Below are positions 1-10,860 of a DNA stretch of 64,000 bases, piece after piece. A program made the translations under genes and the position numbers. Every line of letters starts with the position of its first letter. Positions within the stretch are counted from its first letter, which is position 1. The DNA comes from Stomoxys calcitrans (Eukaryota > Arthropoda > Insecta > Diptera > Muscidae). The stretch is from assembly GCF_963082655.1 (NCBI RefSeq), contig NC_081555.1:150511005-150575004 (forward strand). The letters run 5' to 3'. Under the pieces are notes generated by a model. The model was not told where the DNA came from, did no database searches, and saw nothing but the letters and a program-made list of their open reading frames with translations.

Positions 1-165
1 TGAAAGAAGATTAAAATTAAAGGCAATTTCAGGGGGGGAATAAAGACCATGAAAAGAAATGGAAACGACATGTGAAAGGTGTTTAGGAGAACGCATGCTA
101 TGAGGGGATAATGAACTCAGCTTTTACTAAACTCTTTAAGGAAGCCAAATTTTATGTGAAGAAAA

Positions 166-2531
166 GTGTTGTAATATGCTAAGTTCGGCCGGACCAAATC
201 TTATATACCCTCCACCATGGATCGCATTTGTCAAGTTCTTTGGCCGATATCTCTTTATAGACAAATAAAGCCGAGCTGTACCAAGTTATCCACCGTTGAG
301 GCCATTCTTGGTTGGGCTGTTGCAGACCAAAGTGGAATTCATTGTGCAAAATTTCAGCCAAATCGGAAAAGATTTGCGCCCTATAGTGGCTCAAGAAGTC
401 AAGATCCGAGATAGGTTTATATGGGAGCTATATCAGGTTGGGAATCGATTTAGATCATACTTGGCGCAGTTGTTGAAAGTGAAAACAAACCACTTCATGA
501 AAAATGTCATCCAAATCGGATTATAGATGCGCCCTCTAGCGGTTCAAGAAGTTAAGTTCTAAGATCGTTTTATATGGGAGCTATATCAGACAATGAACCG
601 ATTTTAACCATACTTGGCGAAGTTATTAACAATGAATTCAGAACACTTCATGAAAAATGTCAGCCAAATCGAATAACAATTGCGCCCTCTAGAGGCTCAA
701 GAATTCAAGATCCGAAACCGGTTTATATGGGAGCTATATCAGGTAATGAACCGATTTAGGCCATATTTGGCGCAGTTAATCGTCATATCAGAACACTTCA
801 TGCTAAATTTCAGGCAAATCGAAAAATCATTGCGCCCTCTAGAGGCGAAATAAGTATCCGAGAATGGTTGACATTTTAGCTATATCAGGTTATGAACCGA
901 TTTAGACCATACTTGTTATTAATGGTCAAAACAAAATGCTTCGTGCTACATTTCACCCAAATCGGATTACAATTGCTCCCTCTAGGAAGTCAAGACGCGA
1001 GATCGGTTTGTATGGGAGCTATATCAGGTTACAAGCCGATTTGGACCATACTCTGCACAGTTGTTGGAAGTAAAACTAAAGCAATGTCTAGTGAGGAAAC
1101 ACTAGAAGTAGAACTACTCGTTGATACCCATTTCCCGGGAAATTCTCTAACAGACAACGTGGCGCCAGAAGATGTTGTCACGGGTATGCATTCGTTGGAG
1201 ATTATTAGGAAATTTGTGTCTGAGCCAAAAATCGTTTGGGCGATACAAAGTTTTAACTCCTTTAAGTCGCCAGGCCATGATGATGTATCACCAGTTGAAT
1301 TACTAGCTGTGTCTGATAGACTGGCTCCTTGGCTTTGGGAGATATACTCTGCTTGTATTAGCATGTCATATATACCTGTGTGGGATGGAGGGACACAAAG
1401 GCCATTGTCATTCCGAAAGTAGAAAAACCCTACCACACGAAGGCGAAAGATTTTCGTCCTATTAGTCTGTCATCCTTTATGCTGAAGACTCTCGATTCAA
1501 AGCATACATAGAACAGCTGTTAGAAGTAATAACAAAACACCTCATGCAAAATTTCAGCCAAATCGGATAAGAATTGCGCCCTCTAGAGGCCTAAGAAGGC
1601 TCAAGAGGCTCAATAAGACCCCAGATGGGTTTATATGACAGCTATATCAGGTAATGAACCGATTTCAACAATACTTAGCACTGGGTTTCGAAGTCACAAC
1701 CAAACACTTCAGTCAAATCGTATAAAAATTGCGCCCTCTAGAGGCCTAAGAAGTCAAAATCCAAGATCGGTTGGAATGGCAGCTATATCTGGTTATGAAC
1801 CAATTTCAACCGTACTTAACACAGTTGTTGGAAGTTATAAGAAAACACTTCATGCAAAATTTCAGCAAAATCGGATGAAAATTTAGCGCTTTAGTGGCTG
1901 AAGAAGTCAAGATTCAAGATCGGTTTATAGGGCTAAGCCGTACCAGATTATTCCCAGATTTAAACTATACTTAGGAAAATGCTGAAAGTCATATAGAAAC
2001 ACGTCGTGTAAAATTTCAACCAAATCGGGTGTGAATTGCGCCCTCTAGAGGCCTAATAAATCAAATGCCAAGATCGGTTTTTATGGCAGCTATATCAGGT
2101 TATGGACCAATTTCAACCGTACTTAGCAGAGTTGTTGGAAGTGATACCAAAACACCTTACGCAAAATTTCAGTCAAATCGGAAGAAAATTGCGCCCTCTA
2201 GGGGCTCAATAACTCAAGATTCAACATCGGTTTTTGGGGCAGCTATATCAAAACATGGACCGATATGGCCTATTTAAAATCCCAAATGACCTACACTAAT
2301 AAGAAGTATTTGTACAAAATTTCAAGCGGCTAACTTTAATGCTTCCGAAGTTAGCGTGCTCTCGACAGACAGACGGACGGACAGACGTACGGACGCACAT
2401 GGCTAGATCGACTTAAAATGTCATGACGATCAAGTATATATATTTTATGGGGTTTTAGACTCATATTTCGAGGTGTTACAAACAGAATGACGAAATAAGT
2501 ATACCCCTATCCTATGGTGGTGGGTATACAA
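166..2531 (-). mobile_element. HINE-like element, type I, near full length
   Basis: Non-coding, probably non-autonomous rolling-circle (Helentron-type) element. The hairpin end is on the left: a degenerate copy of the GC-rich hairpin at 181-200, then the subterminal motif TATACCCTCCACCATGG at 204-220. About a dozen diverged tandem units of roughly 150 bp follow, each carrying GCGCCCTCTAGAGGC, AAGTCAAGA, GATCGGTTTATATGG and AGCTATATCAGG. The right side has a short GACAGACGGACGG block (about 2367-2395), the ATGGCTAGATCGACTTAAAA segment, and the inverse motif CCTATGGTGGTGGGTATA at 2511-2528. A LINE-A fragment interrupts it at 1084-1511. Family assignment rests on architecture only; the repeat itself is certain because more than a dozen related copies occur here. 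Confidence 0.8.
1084..1511 (+). pseudogene. LINE-A reverse-transcriptase fragment inside a HINE
   Basis: A translated stretch with SSEETLE, LLVDTHFPGN and FKSPGHDDVSPVELL matches the finger region of a non-LTR RT and closely resembles the copy at 4802-5040. After a frameshift near 1395 it continues as IPKVEKPYHTKAKDFRPIS (RT 'RPIS' motif) to about 1490. It has no 5' end, no 3' tail, no catalytic YADD box and several breaks, so it is dead. HINE repeat sequence flanks both sides, with similar GTTGTTGGAAGT/GCTGTTAGAAGT sequence at both junctions. It may be a captured internal fragment or the remnant of a deleted insertion. Confidence 0.7.
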
Positions 2532-2761
2532 ATAAATTAAAATAAGGAGAAGTACCAGCTTGTGTGAACCGTTGAGTGGAGCGGACGTTTTGTTATTTCG
2601 CTCCCCAAGAATTTGTTAGTAACTCGTAATAGGTCATTATTTTTCGAAAAAATATACAAGTCTCTCAAGGTTAGCTTCCATAGTGTTTTCTACTAGGTGT
2701 TTGATGATCTGCGTCTGTTTCCAGTGAAGCTTCAGATCTCGAGCACGGGAGTAGGCTTAGA

Positions 2762-4278
2762 ATGGACGCCAAAGACCCGACAGCTGCGGTGATGGCATCA
2801 GCCCGTAGCATGTCATCTGTTACTGAAACCTCAACTGGTGGCTCTAGGCTACACTAGCTGACAGACGACTGGCCAGCATGAGCTTTTGACGAAGACACCT
2901 GGTTCGAGTTTTAAGGACAAGGTCGAACCTATTCTATCTTAGCATGCCTAAAATTTGCCTAGGCCATCGACCGTTGGAATAATAGAAGGCGCATCGCTCT
3001 CAGGTTTATTGAGAGACTTGATGCGAATGATCCTAAGACTTTCACTTATAGGGAGGGAGACCCCCTCAATTGGGCTCGGGGATTCGCTGCACAGCCTACT
3101 CCAAAGGCTACACGTTTAGATTCTGAAACTGCACCGTAGATTCTGAAACCCCCTCAATTGGACTCCGGGATTCGCTGCACAGCCTATTCCAAAGGCTACA
3201 CATTTAGATTCGGAAACTGCACCGCAGTCAGCTAAAAAGCTGCGGTCACCTGGAGGGCATCCTAGCCCTCAAAGAACTAGGGCGAACAATAGTAAGATGA
3301 GTCCAAGAACCTTTGCTAATGTCGTTTGGGACAGCTTGATGATGGTAGTTTTCGACAAAGAAGAAGAACAGGGCTTCATATCTAGGAATAATTGGAGTGG
3401 GATAGTCAATGGACTGTCATCAGTATACTCCGATGTTCTTGCGGAATTTCCTGGGTCTCTTCCATTTTGTGACTAGGCTGGCTGGTATCGGGTCCGATAC
3501 AAACTAATTGTCTTCGGGGATCAACGCTCAATTGAAATAAATCGTTGCGCCCTAAGAAAGATTGGTAAGATCTGGCCAGGCGCAGCACTCGATTTATTCA
3601 AGAAGGAAGATATTCCTTTTCGACCAATGACGCACGCTTGGATACCAAGGATTTACTCAGATGCTGAATGCATACCTGGAAGACTAAGGGAATGTAATCC
3701 CAATCTTTCAACCACCGACTGGAAGATGGGTAGATTGGATGAGGCCGATGGTGACCTGCAGTATTCGTACTAAACTCCAGCTGTCTCGCAAGACCTCAAC
3801 AAGTCTGAAGGAGTTGTATCCTACGGCTTCAACAAGTTGAAACTGAAGGTCTATAGAAGTGGTGGGGCTGGGGAATCAGGAGGCGACTCAGCAGTTGTTG
3901 CTGAACACTTGCCTGAGCAACAATCGACCACATCGCTCAAGTCTGGCGGATTGAAGCAGGCTGAATCTGCCATGATCAAAACAAAAGGGGAAAGAGTCGA
4001 GACGGGACCCGATATGTGTGTGGTGGGTCATCCGGTGCGCCAGAGTGGAAGGACAGAATTCAAAAAGTATTTCGACATCAGCAGCTAGTGAAGCATACAA
4101 GGAGGAATCGTCCCCATCGCAAGTGTCCAGTATCCTGAGGAAGAGTGGTTCCACTGCTTTCTCAACTACCCGTGGATGCTTATTGAAGCTCATCATGATA
4201 AGATCTAACGAATCATAGGAGGATGAATTCCTGACGGAATCAGAAGACAAGGCTTATTCAACATTGGTGGAGTTCTGA
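2762..4278 (+). pseudogene. LINE-A ORF1, DUF4780-like, broken
   Basis: The frame starts at ATGGACGCCAAAGACCC (2762) and can be followed with frameshifts and stops to TGA 4276-4278. The middle part (about 3310-3760) contains FANVVWDSLMMVVFDKEEE, AGWYRVRYKLIVFGD and NPNLSTTDWKMGRLDEA, the pattern of the DUF4780 domain known from ORF1-like proteins of fly retrotransposons. The N-terminal region is Ser/Thr-rich. The C-terminal region is acidic and ends EDEFLTESEDKAYSTLVEF. A direct duplication of about 78 bp (3062-3139 and 3149-3226) lies upstream of the domain. No intact protein is possible. A nucleic-acid-binding role is known for ORF1 proteins in general; for this copy it is inference. Confidence 0.65.
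3062..3226 (+). repeat. Direct duplication of ~78 bp in LINE-A ORF1
   Basis: The segment from CCCCCTCAATTGGGCTCGGG through GAAACTGCACCG is present twice, separated by about 10 bp, with few differences (GGGCTC versus GGACTC, ACGTTT versus ACATTT). Low divergence says the duplication is younger than much of the decay around it. Confidence 0.8.
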
Positions 4279-4285
4279 ATCCTGA

Positions 4286-5900
4286 CTATGGTCCGGTTTC
4301 TGTAGATAAATCTCCACCATTGCAAGGCCGATTTGCCTGACTAAAGGTCCTCCTGAAGGCAGGAAGATTTGACGTGGTTCTGGGGGATGGTAGACACAGA
4401 ACCAGTATTCTTGTAAAGAGTAGTCCAAATGTTTTTCTTCTTCCCTCGCTGAGCAGAAAAGAAAAGAAACTGGAAACTGGGAAGGATACAGACATAATGG
4501 TCAAGCGGATCACGAACGACTCGCTTGTGTCAGCATGTCCTGCCAAGCCAAGGGGCAAACAGCGATTGTCATAGTGGACCCCAGAGCTGGTTGATCTAAG
4601 GAAGGGCTGCAGAAAACTCTTCAACAGAGTAAAAGCGACAAGATAGGGATATCTTTAAGGCTGAGCTAAGATAATATAAGGGCGAGCTGAAAAAGGCTTT
4701 GAATAAATCCTGGGTGGAATTCTGTAGCTAGGCTAAGGAAGAATCTGTCCTCTAGACCTATTACGGTAGGATATATTCAGAAGTCAGAGAATGTATGATC
4801 AGTGTCTAGTGAGGAAACACTAGAACTACTCGTTGATACACATTTCCAGGGAAACTATCCAACGGACAACATGGCGCCTGGAGAGGTTTTCACTGGTATG
4901 CATTTGTCGGAAGCTATTACAGAAATTGTGTTTGAGCCGAAAGTCCTTTGGGCGATAAGAAGTTTCGACTTCTTTAAGTCGCCAGGCCCTGATGATGTAT
5001 CAACGGTTGAATTACAAGCTGTGTCTGATGCACTGGCGCAAAGTGATAAAAAGTACTGTACCACTATTCCTGATAGAACCGATTGGAACTACGATATCCC
5101 TGGTAATATAAGTTACATACGACTTCTGTAGGGGATGGTTCCATACTAGACGACCAGGTGGGAGTTGGGGTGTATTCTAAAAATCAAGAAGTGGTCATAT
5201 CGAAATTGTTACCCGACCATTGCGTTATGTATCATGCGGAGATCCTTGCAATTAAGGAAGTGGTGAAATGGCTAAGATATAATGTCATAACGACGATTGG
5301 CATAAATCTCTTCTCAGTTAGCCAGGCAGATATTAAATCGCAGATCTCTCCACGAGATGGCTGAATAGTTCAAAATTCAACTTTTCTGGGTGCCGGGCCA
5401 CAGAGATATCTCAGGGAACTGTAAAGCGGATGAGCTTGCGAGACCTAGACTCTAGTCTGCCTTACACATTCCAGGGAAATTGGATTCTGCGGGCATGTCT
5501 CTAGCGACATGTAAACTAATTTTTCAGGATCAGGCCCGAAGGGCAACGAATGGTAGATGATCACAAAGAGGGGGCTGTGAGCATTCCAAAACTATGTGGC
5601 CTAATATAGACTTGAAGAGGTCTACCGCTTTGATGTCACTGCCTAGAACAGAGGTTTCGGTCATTGTGTCTGTCATGACAGGTCACTGTCTAATCGGAAT
5701 ACATGCTGACATATTGAAGGTTGCCAGTAGAGGAGACCATAGAACACCTTTTCTGTGTGTGTGTCTCACACTAGCAGTCAGAAGGAGTTCCACTTCAGGT
5801 TTTCATTTCTTTGAGAACCTGTCTGATTTAGCGGATGTGAACGTTCACAATTCGTTGGTGTTTTAAAATCGATTTGGATGGTTTAATGGTAGGAGCTAGA
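4286..5900 (+). pseudogene. LINE-A ORF2 remnant: EN end, RT start, RNase H, C-terminus
   Basis: Recognisable pieces in order: LVKSSPNVFLLPSLSRKE and the linker WTPELVDLRKGCRKLFNRVK (about 4400-4640), typical of the stretch between endonuclease and RT; RT finger sequence with SSEETLELLVDTHFQGN and FKSPGPDDVSTVEL (4803-5040); then directly RNase H with VGVGVYSKNQEVVISKLLPD and YHAEILAIKEVVKWL (5150-5300) and a VPGHRDISGN-type motif near 5388-5420; and a C-terminal block with TGHCLIGIHAD and LAVRRSSTSGFHFFENLSDL (5670-5830). The RT catalytic core is absent. In the expected FSDSQA-type motif the sequence reads FSVSQAD, so a catalytic Asp appears replaced by Val. Confidence 0.7.
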
Positions 5901-6005
5901 AGGCATCTTCCTTCTTCTGTTCCTGAGGTATCACAATGTACGAAAACGTCTGCGTGAGTCTGTAGGTAGACTGCCACTTAAACCAAAGCTAACCTACCCT
6001 ATGCG

Positions 6006-6654
6006 AAGATTTTTATTGAGTGAAATATTTCCAAATATTAAACTTAGTTCTATAACCCAAAATATTTATTACAAAATGTTCTAACAAATCTAACTCGCAA
6101 GGCCAATAACAAATGCTTCACCAGTCAATCTTTCTGTGTGAGGGTTTGTAGCATATTTCATCAAACCCTCAAGACACCTGACATTTCTAGTTCTCATTGA
6201 CGTTCTTGTCAAGTTTTTTTTTTTTTTGATTAAATGTCTCTTGTCGATTTCCATGTTTCATTTGTATAGATGTTAAAGAGACCTATGTTTCTTTTTTTTA
6301 CGACAATGTTTATAAAATATAAAGGGTTTCCTGTTTTCCTTTTTTTCTGGTTCCCTTGATTGTGATAGAGTCTATGGGGACTGGTCTCTTTGGTTAAATG
6401 TTTGTACGTTCCAATGCTTAAATGTTTATGCTGTCTTTAAAATGAAATATTTTTTCCACTTCCATATAGACATTCGCAATCTTTTCTCATTCCTGTCTAC
6501 ACAATTTATATTTCTAAACATACACGTATCAAGTTCTCATGTAAATACATTGACATTGAGGAGAAAAACACAGTGGTTTAAAATTCTAAAGAGTGAATGA
6601 ACAAGAAGGGACAGTACGACATTTGTAAACCACTTCATATTTACATACATCACA
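6006..6654. other. Single-copy-looking AT-rich spacer
   Basis: Contains T-runs (around 6217-6229 and 6291-6299) but no open frame with coding character, RNA gene or repeat shared with the rest of the window. I see nothing to annotate. Confidence 0.5.
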
Positions 6655-7497
6655 TACTTTGCCCAAATGTTGGAAATGATTCCCAAACACCACGTGCAAA
6701 ATTACAGCCAAATCGGAAAAGAATTGCGACCTAGACCTAGAGGCTCAAGAAGTCAAGACCCACGATTGGTTTATATGGCAGCTATATCAGGTTATGAGCC
6801 GATTTGAACCATACTTAACATATTTATTGGAAATGATATCAAAACACCTCATGCAAAATTTCATTCAAATCGGATGAGAATTGGGCCCTGTAGAGACATA
6901 CGAAGTCAAGATCCCAGATCGGTTTATATGGCAGCTATATCAGGTTTGATCCAAACTGTGATAAAGTTTGTTGAAAATCATAACACACAACTTCATGCAA
7001 AATTTCAGCCAAATCGGATAAGAATTGCGCCCTCTAGCGGCTCAAGAAGTCAAGACCCAAGATCGTTTTATATGACAGCTATGTCAGGTTATGTACTGAT
7101 TTGAACCATACTAAATACAGTTATTGGAAGTCATAACAGCAAAATGTCAGCCAAATCGGATGAAAACTGCGCCCTCTATTGGGTCAAGAAGTCAAGATCC
7201 AAGATCGGTATATATGGCAGCTATATCACATTACGGACCGAATTGAACCATACTTAGCACAGTTATTGGAAGTCATAAAAGAACACCTCATGCATAACGT
7301 CAGCCAAATCGGATGAGAATTGCGCCCTCTAGATGCTCAAGAGTCATGGCCCAAGATCGGTTTATATGGCAGCTGTACCAAAACATGGACAGATTTGCCC
7401 CATTTACAGTCCCAACCGATCTACACTCATAAGATATACTTGTGGAAAATTTCAAGCGTCTAGCTTTACTTCTTCGAAAGTTAACGTGCTTTCGACA

Positions 7498-7585
7498 GAC
7501 GGATGGATGGACGCGCGGATGGACGCGCGAATGGATGCGCGAATGGACTCGCGGATGGACGGACAGATGGACGGACGGAAAACCG
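7498..7585 (+). repeat. GATGGACGCGCG-type microsatellite
   Basis: Imperfect short-unit run (GGATGGACGCGCGGATGGAC, then GCGAATGGA and GGACGGACAGA variants) at the place where every type I copy carries a few GACAGACGGACGG units. The CGCG-containing units are specific to this copy. A second run lies at 7796-7875. Confidence 0.8.
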
Positions 7586-7794
7586 ACAAATTTCATGTGT
7601 TGCAAATGGAAGGCAAACACGGTAGTATACACAAACCGGGACGACCAACAGCCCAATGGAAAGATCAAGTTATGGGAGACTCCTCGAAACTTGGTTCATA
7701 GATTATAGAAGGAGAGCTGAAGATCGAGGAGCTTGGAAGGCTATTCGGCTTATGGGACAAACTTTTTGTCATAGCCGATTAAAGTAAAGCATAA
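7586..7794 (+). pseudogene. 3' tail of a LINE (GRPKAQWK-type C-terminus), copy 1
   Basis: Translation across one frame change reads HVLQMEGKH-type sequence, then RDDQQPNGKIK and DYRRRAEDRGAWKAI-type residues. This is the C-terminal pattern of many RTE-like LINEs (GRP.. W.D.V...L....W...A.DR..W). Only about 205 bp is present, ending TTAAAGTAAAGCATAAA. It lies inside the short-repeat block of the HINE. A second copy is at 8152-8372. The RTE-like assignment is by motif memory only. Confidence 0.5.
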
Positions 7795-7967
7795 AGGACG
7801 GACGGATGGACGGACGGATGAACGGACGGATGGACGGACGTATGGACGGACGGATGGATGGACGGATAGACGAACATGGCTAGATCTACTTAAAAGATCA
7901 TGACGATCATATTATAAACGAATTGACGAAATAAGTATACCCCTTCCTATGGTGGAGAGTATAAAAT

Positions 7968-8412
7968 TGGTTGCAGTTAAATAGAGGGCTTTGTTACATT
8001 GAGGGGGTTGGAAGTGATATCAAAATACCACTTGCAAAATTCATTCAAATCGAAAGGAGAATTGCGCCCTCTAGAGGCTCAAGAAGTCAAGACCCAAGAT
8101 CGTTTAATATGGCAGCTATATCAAAATATGGACCGATTTGGCCCATTTACAATCCAAACCGACAAATTTCATGTGTTGCAAATGGAAGGCAAACACAGTG
8201 GTACACACCAACCGGGACGACCAAAAGCCCAATGGAAAGTTCAAGTAATGGGAGACACCTCGAAACTTGGTTCATAGATTATAGAAGGAGAGCTGAAGAT
8301 CGAGGAGCTTGGAAGGCTATTCGGCTTATGGGACAAACGTTAGGTCATTGTCAATTAAAATAAAGCAAATGAAATGCCAAATTGCCATCACTATGGTTGT
8401 GGGTATAAAATC
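7968..8412 (-). mobile_element. HINE-like type I, short remnant
   Basis: About one repeat unit (GCGCCCTCTAGAGGCTCAAG at about 8065, GATCGTTTAATATGGCAGC) plus the segment GGCCCATTTACAATCC. A LINE-tail insertion follows, then a degenerate terminal motif CTATGGTTGTGGGTATAAAA ending at 8412. It sits directly behind the previous copy. Confidence 0.65.
8152..8372 (+). pseudogene. 3' tail of a LINE (GRPKAQWK-type C-terminus), copy 2
   Basis: Reads HVLQMEGKHSGTHQPGRPKA then QWKVQVMGDTSKLGS to a stop. After a frame change comes DYRRRAEDRGAWKAIRLMGQ. It is nearly identical to the copy at 7586-7794 and starts at the same AACCGACAAATTTCATGTG junction. The end is A-rich (AATTAAAATAAAGCAAATGA). No upstream LINE sequence is present. 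Confidence 0.55.
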
Positions 8413-8798
8413 AACCGTCGCATTTTTGGCTTTTAGAACATTTGGTAGGTTTTGGTCAGGTTTGGTAGATTTTTCCTCAATTATGGTAGGAAATGATTTT
8501 CTTTAGTGGCAACACTGATCATGTCATAAGTGTTTAACATGGTCAGTCATGTCACCACTACATAAATGTCCAATTTTCCAATCATCATCTTCGTCAAAGT
8601 TGTTTCAATTTCCACAGCCCTATTAATGTTTTCGTCTGGACCTCTCGTCCAGAGAGGTCAATATATTGATATAGGCCTCCAACTGCCAATTTGATGACTA
8701 AATCCCTTATTAGATTAAGCTTCACCTTCAACTTTGGCTTGAAAATAAATGTAGTCAACCAAAAATATATCACCATTAACTGAGCTAATTTGAATAGG
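8413..8798. other. Unassigned spacer
   Basis: Contains a repeated TTTGGTAG(G/A)TTTTGGTCAGG-like motif (8435-8475). No coding or RNA features seen. Confidence 0.45.
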
Positions 8799-9010
8799 TT
8801 ATGTTAGGTTAGGTTGAAAAGAGGGTGCTGATGCTAGTCCGCCCCATGCCACTATGGACATATACCTAAGCCATCGGACATATACCTAAGCAATCGGCTT
8901 GTGCGCTCTAGAAGCTAAAATTAACCTCGAAAATGAAAATTTTTAAGTTTGGAATTCCGTGCTACTTGCAAAATCCTTAATTGTTTTCCATACCACTCCC
9001 CTAAGTTTGT

Positions 9011-9950
9011 TCATGTCTGGTATTGTCTTTTAGCCGCATAAGCTGGGCAATGACATAGGAAATGATCCAACGTCTCATCATCTTCCCCACAGGCCATACA
9101 CAGGCTACCATTTGCGGCACCGATTTTGCATAGGTGAGCTCGTAGTCCTATGTGTCCCGTTTTGATACCAAAAGTTATACTGACCTCCTTCTTACTTCCT
9201 TTCAGTAATAGCCTCGTCTTCTCACGATCTGGATCCCACCATAGGATTTTCGCCGTTCTACCGACCGTTTCGCTGTTCCACAATGCTACATGCGCATTCG
9301 TCGCCCACTCTCTTAACTCGGACTGCGTCGAACTGAAAGCCTTCGGATTAACCAAGTTTATTGACGGCAGTCCTCTGGCTTTCACTGCCAAATCGTCTGT
9401 ACTTTCATTGCCCCTTACTCCGTTATGGTCCGGCACCCTAACGATGCCTATTTTGTCATCCTCAGAGAAGGCGTTAATCTCCTTCTTACACTGCAAGACT
9501 GTTCTTGACCTTACCGTCCTAGTTGTTATTGCCCTTATGACCATTTTACTGTCCATAAAGATGTTCACACTCGACGTCCTCGTGTGAGTACCACATCACC
9601 TCACGAATTCCCTGATCACCCGGATCTCTGCCTGCAGGACCGTATTATGGTCAGGCAGTCTAAAATAGATCTCAGTCCCTGGGTTCTCAATGTTAACCAC
9701 CAATGTAAACCCCTTAGCTTTGATCCATCCGTGTAACACGATCTTCCGGATGGCATTACTAGGGTTCCGCCAATCCAAGACTGAGCCGATGGCAGCAGTG
9801 CCTCGCACTCGACTTCAAGGTTCATCTCAGTTATCCGATTGGAAATCTCTTCCCTTCCTTCCAGGTTTCCTATCGTCACCTCGATTATACCGCGATGGTA
9901 TGAGCAGCTCCCATCCTCAATCCATTCCCCCATCGCTTTAAGTCTCGTAG
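9011..9950 (-). pseudogene. LINE-B copy 1 RNase H and C-terminal zinc-knuckle-like region
   Basis: Minus-strand translation: EVECEALLPSAQSW and LVMPSGRSCYTDGSKL (start of RNase H, with the catalytic Asp in YTDGS), YFRLPDHNTVLQAEIRVI (Glu in AEI), NIFMDSKMVIRAITTRTVRS (Asp in MDSK), VPDHNGVRGNESTDDLAVKA (H and final D). A C-terminal GHIGLRAHLCKIG region follows, then CMACGEDDETLDHFLCHC, a CCHC-like motif. The four RNase H residues can be read, but they lie in two frames, so no intact enzyme is encoded. Confidence 0.75.
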
Positions 9951-10400
9951 CCGCAGTGGCTGCATCACACTCAATCTGTGTGTCAATGGGTAGGATATAT
10001 AGTCTCCAGTGCCCTAGTGGGCGTGGTTCTCATCGCTCCGCCTATGCCAAAACAACATGTTCTATGAACCTGTTGTATGATCCTTATGTTGCACTTTTTC
10101 TCGATAGTCAGTCCAAGACTGTGCCTCGGAAACATCTTTCATTCCTTCCAGGTTTCCCAATGTCGCCTCGATTATACCGCGATGACATGAGCTGCTTCCA
10201 TCCTTAATCCATTCTCCCATCGCCTTAAGTCTCATAGCCGTAGTGGCTGCCTCACACTTAATCTGTGGGTCGATAGTCTAAAATAGTCTCCAGTGCCATA
10301 GTGGGCGTGGTCCTCATCGCTCCGCCTATGCCAAGACAACATGTTCTCTGAACCTGTTGTAGGTCCTTATGTTGCACTTTTTCTCCATAGCTGTCCACCA
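9839..10400 (-). repeat. Tandem duplication of ~270-290 bp inside LINE-B copy 1
   Basis: The stretch coding the sequence after WWTA (GEKVQH/EKKCNIRT, GGAMRTTPTRALE, the AA.AMRLKAMGEWIEDGSCSY-type segment, IGNLEG) occurs twice: about 10120-10400 and 9839-10108. The first copy stops at AQSWTD and the reading jumps back to the equivalent of the start. The two units differ at scattered sites. Confidence 0.75.
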
Positions 10401-10857
10401 AACTACAGAGGCGTAAGTAAACATTGGTCTAATCACTCTCCTTTTGAACCAGTGGACTATCCTCGGATTCAGGGCCCTTTTCGAGCCTATGGCCCGTCTA
10501 CATAGTGCCCAACATCTCTGAGCCTTCTCTGTAAGCTTCTGAATGTACCACTTCCAATTAAGTTTCCCATCCAAGATTACTCCTAAGTATTTGCCCTTAT
10601 CAGAAATCGAAATCGTTTTATTGAGGAAACGTGGTGCGTCAAATTGGGTCAGCTTCATCTTCCCCGTGAACAGGCATTTTTCAGTCATCTCTGGGTTAAC
10701 ATTGAGACCTCTGGGTCTAGTCCAGTCAAATGCCATATGCAAGACCCTTTCGGACCTTCTGCATAGCTCGTTCGGATCCTTGCCCCTAAGAAATAGCAGA
10801 CGGGTTCAAATCCCTCCTCAGTCAGCATCCGTAATAGGTTATTTATAGTGGTCATCC
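10326..10857 (-). pseudogene. LINE-B copy 1 RT palm/thumb fragment, YADD box deleted
   Basis: Minus-strand frame from 10742 reads MAFDWTRPRGLNVNPEMTEK, KGKYLGVILDGKLNWKWYIQ, RCWALCRRAIGSKRALNPRI and VIRPMFTYASVVWWTAMEKK, the end of a non-LTR RT. Upstream (10745-10857) comes RMLTEEGFEPVCYFLGAR. Other copies read CYADD here, so six codons including both catalytic aspartates are missing. The element is truncated just upstream. Confidence 0.75.
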
Positions 10858-10860
10858 AAG

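Larger units (their letters stand above)
2540..6005 (+). mobile_element. LINE-A: decayed non-LTR retrotransposon with ORF1 and deleted ORF2
   Basis: Order on the plus strand: probable 5' UTR (2540-2760), ORF1 with a DUF4780-like domain, a small piece of ORF2 after its endonuclease, the first part of RT, then a jump to RNase H and the C-terminal region. The 3' end reaches CTAACCTACCCTA near 5990-6002. Most of the endonuclease and the RT palm and thumb are missing. RNase H puts it in the group of jockey-superclade LINEs that carry this domain (I/LOA/R1-like); I cannot place it further. It abuts the type I HINE ending at 2531. Confidence 0.8.
6655..7967 (-). mobile_element. HINE-like type I, hairpin end missing
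   Basis: Starts in mid-repeat (AAATGTTGGAAATGATTCCC) and holds about five type I units (GCGCCCTCTAGCGGCTCAAG and variants). The right side has the CTAGCTTTACTTCTTCGAAAG segment, a GACGGATGG block in two parts (about 7496-7585 and 7796-7875) and the terminal motif CCTATGGTGGAGAGTATAAA ending at 7967. The two block parts are separated by a LINE-tail insertion at 7586-7794. The hairpin end is absent, so the copy is truncated on the left. Confidence 0.75.
8799..10860 (-). mobile_element. LINE-B copy 1, 5'-truncated non-LTR retrotransposon
   Basis: Read on the minus strand it runs from the RT palm (near 10857) through the thumb, a duplicated connection region, RNase H, a Cys/His C-terminal motif and a 3' UTR shared with the other LINE-B copies (GCCCCATGCCACTATGGACA, TTGTGCGCTCTAGAAGC). 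It ends in CAACCTAACCTAACATAACC at about 8799-8818 instead of poly(A). Several frames are broken. Confidence 0.85.

Noticed and set aside
7442..7708. Open frames with RGWTREWMREW-like peptides
   Set aside because: They are the GATGGACGCGCG microsatellite of a HINE read together with the LINE-tail fragment.
8799..8818. Telomeric TTAGG-type repeat
   Set aside because: Only two to three units, always at LINE 3' ends, not an array.
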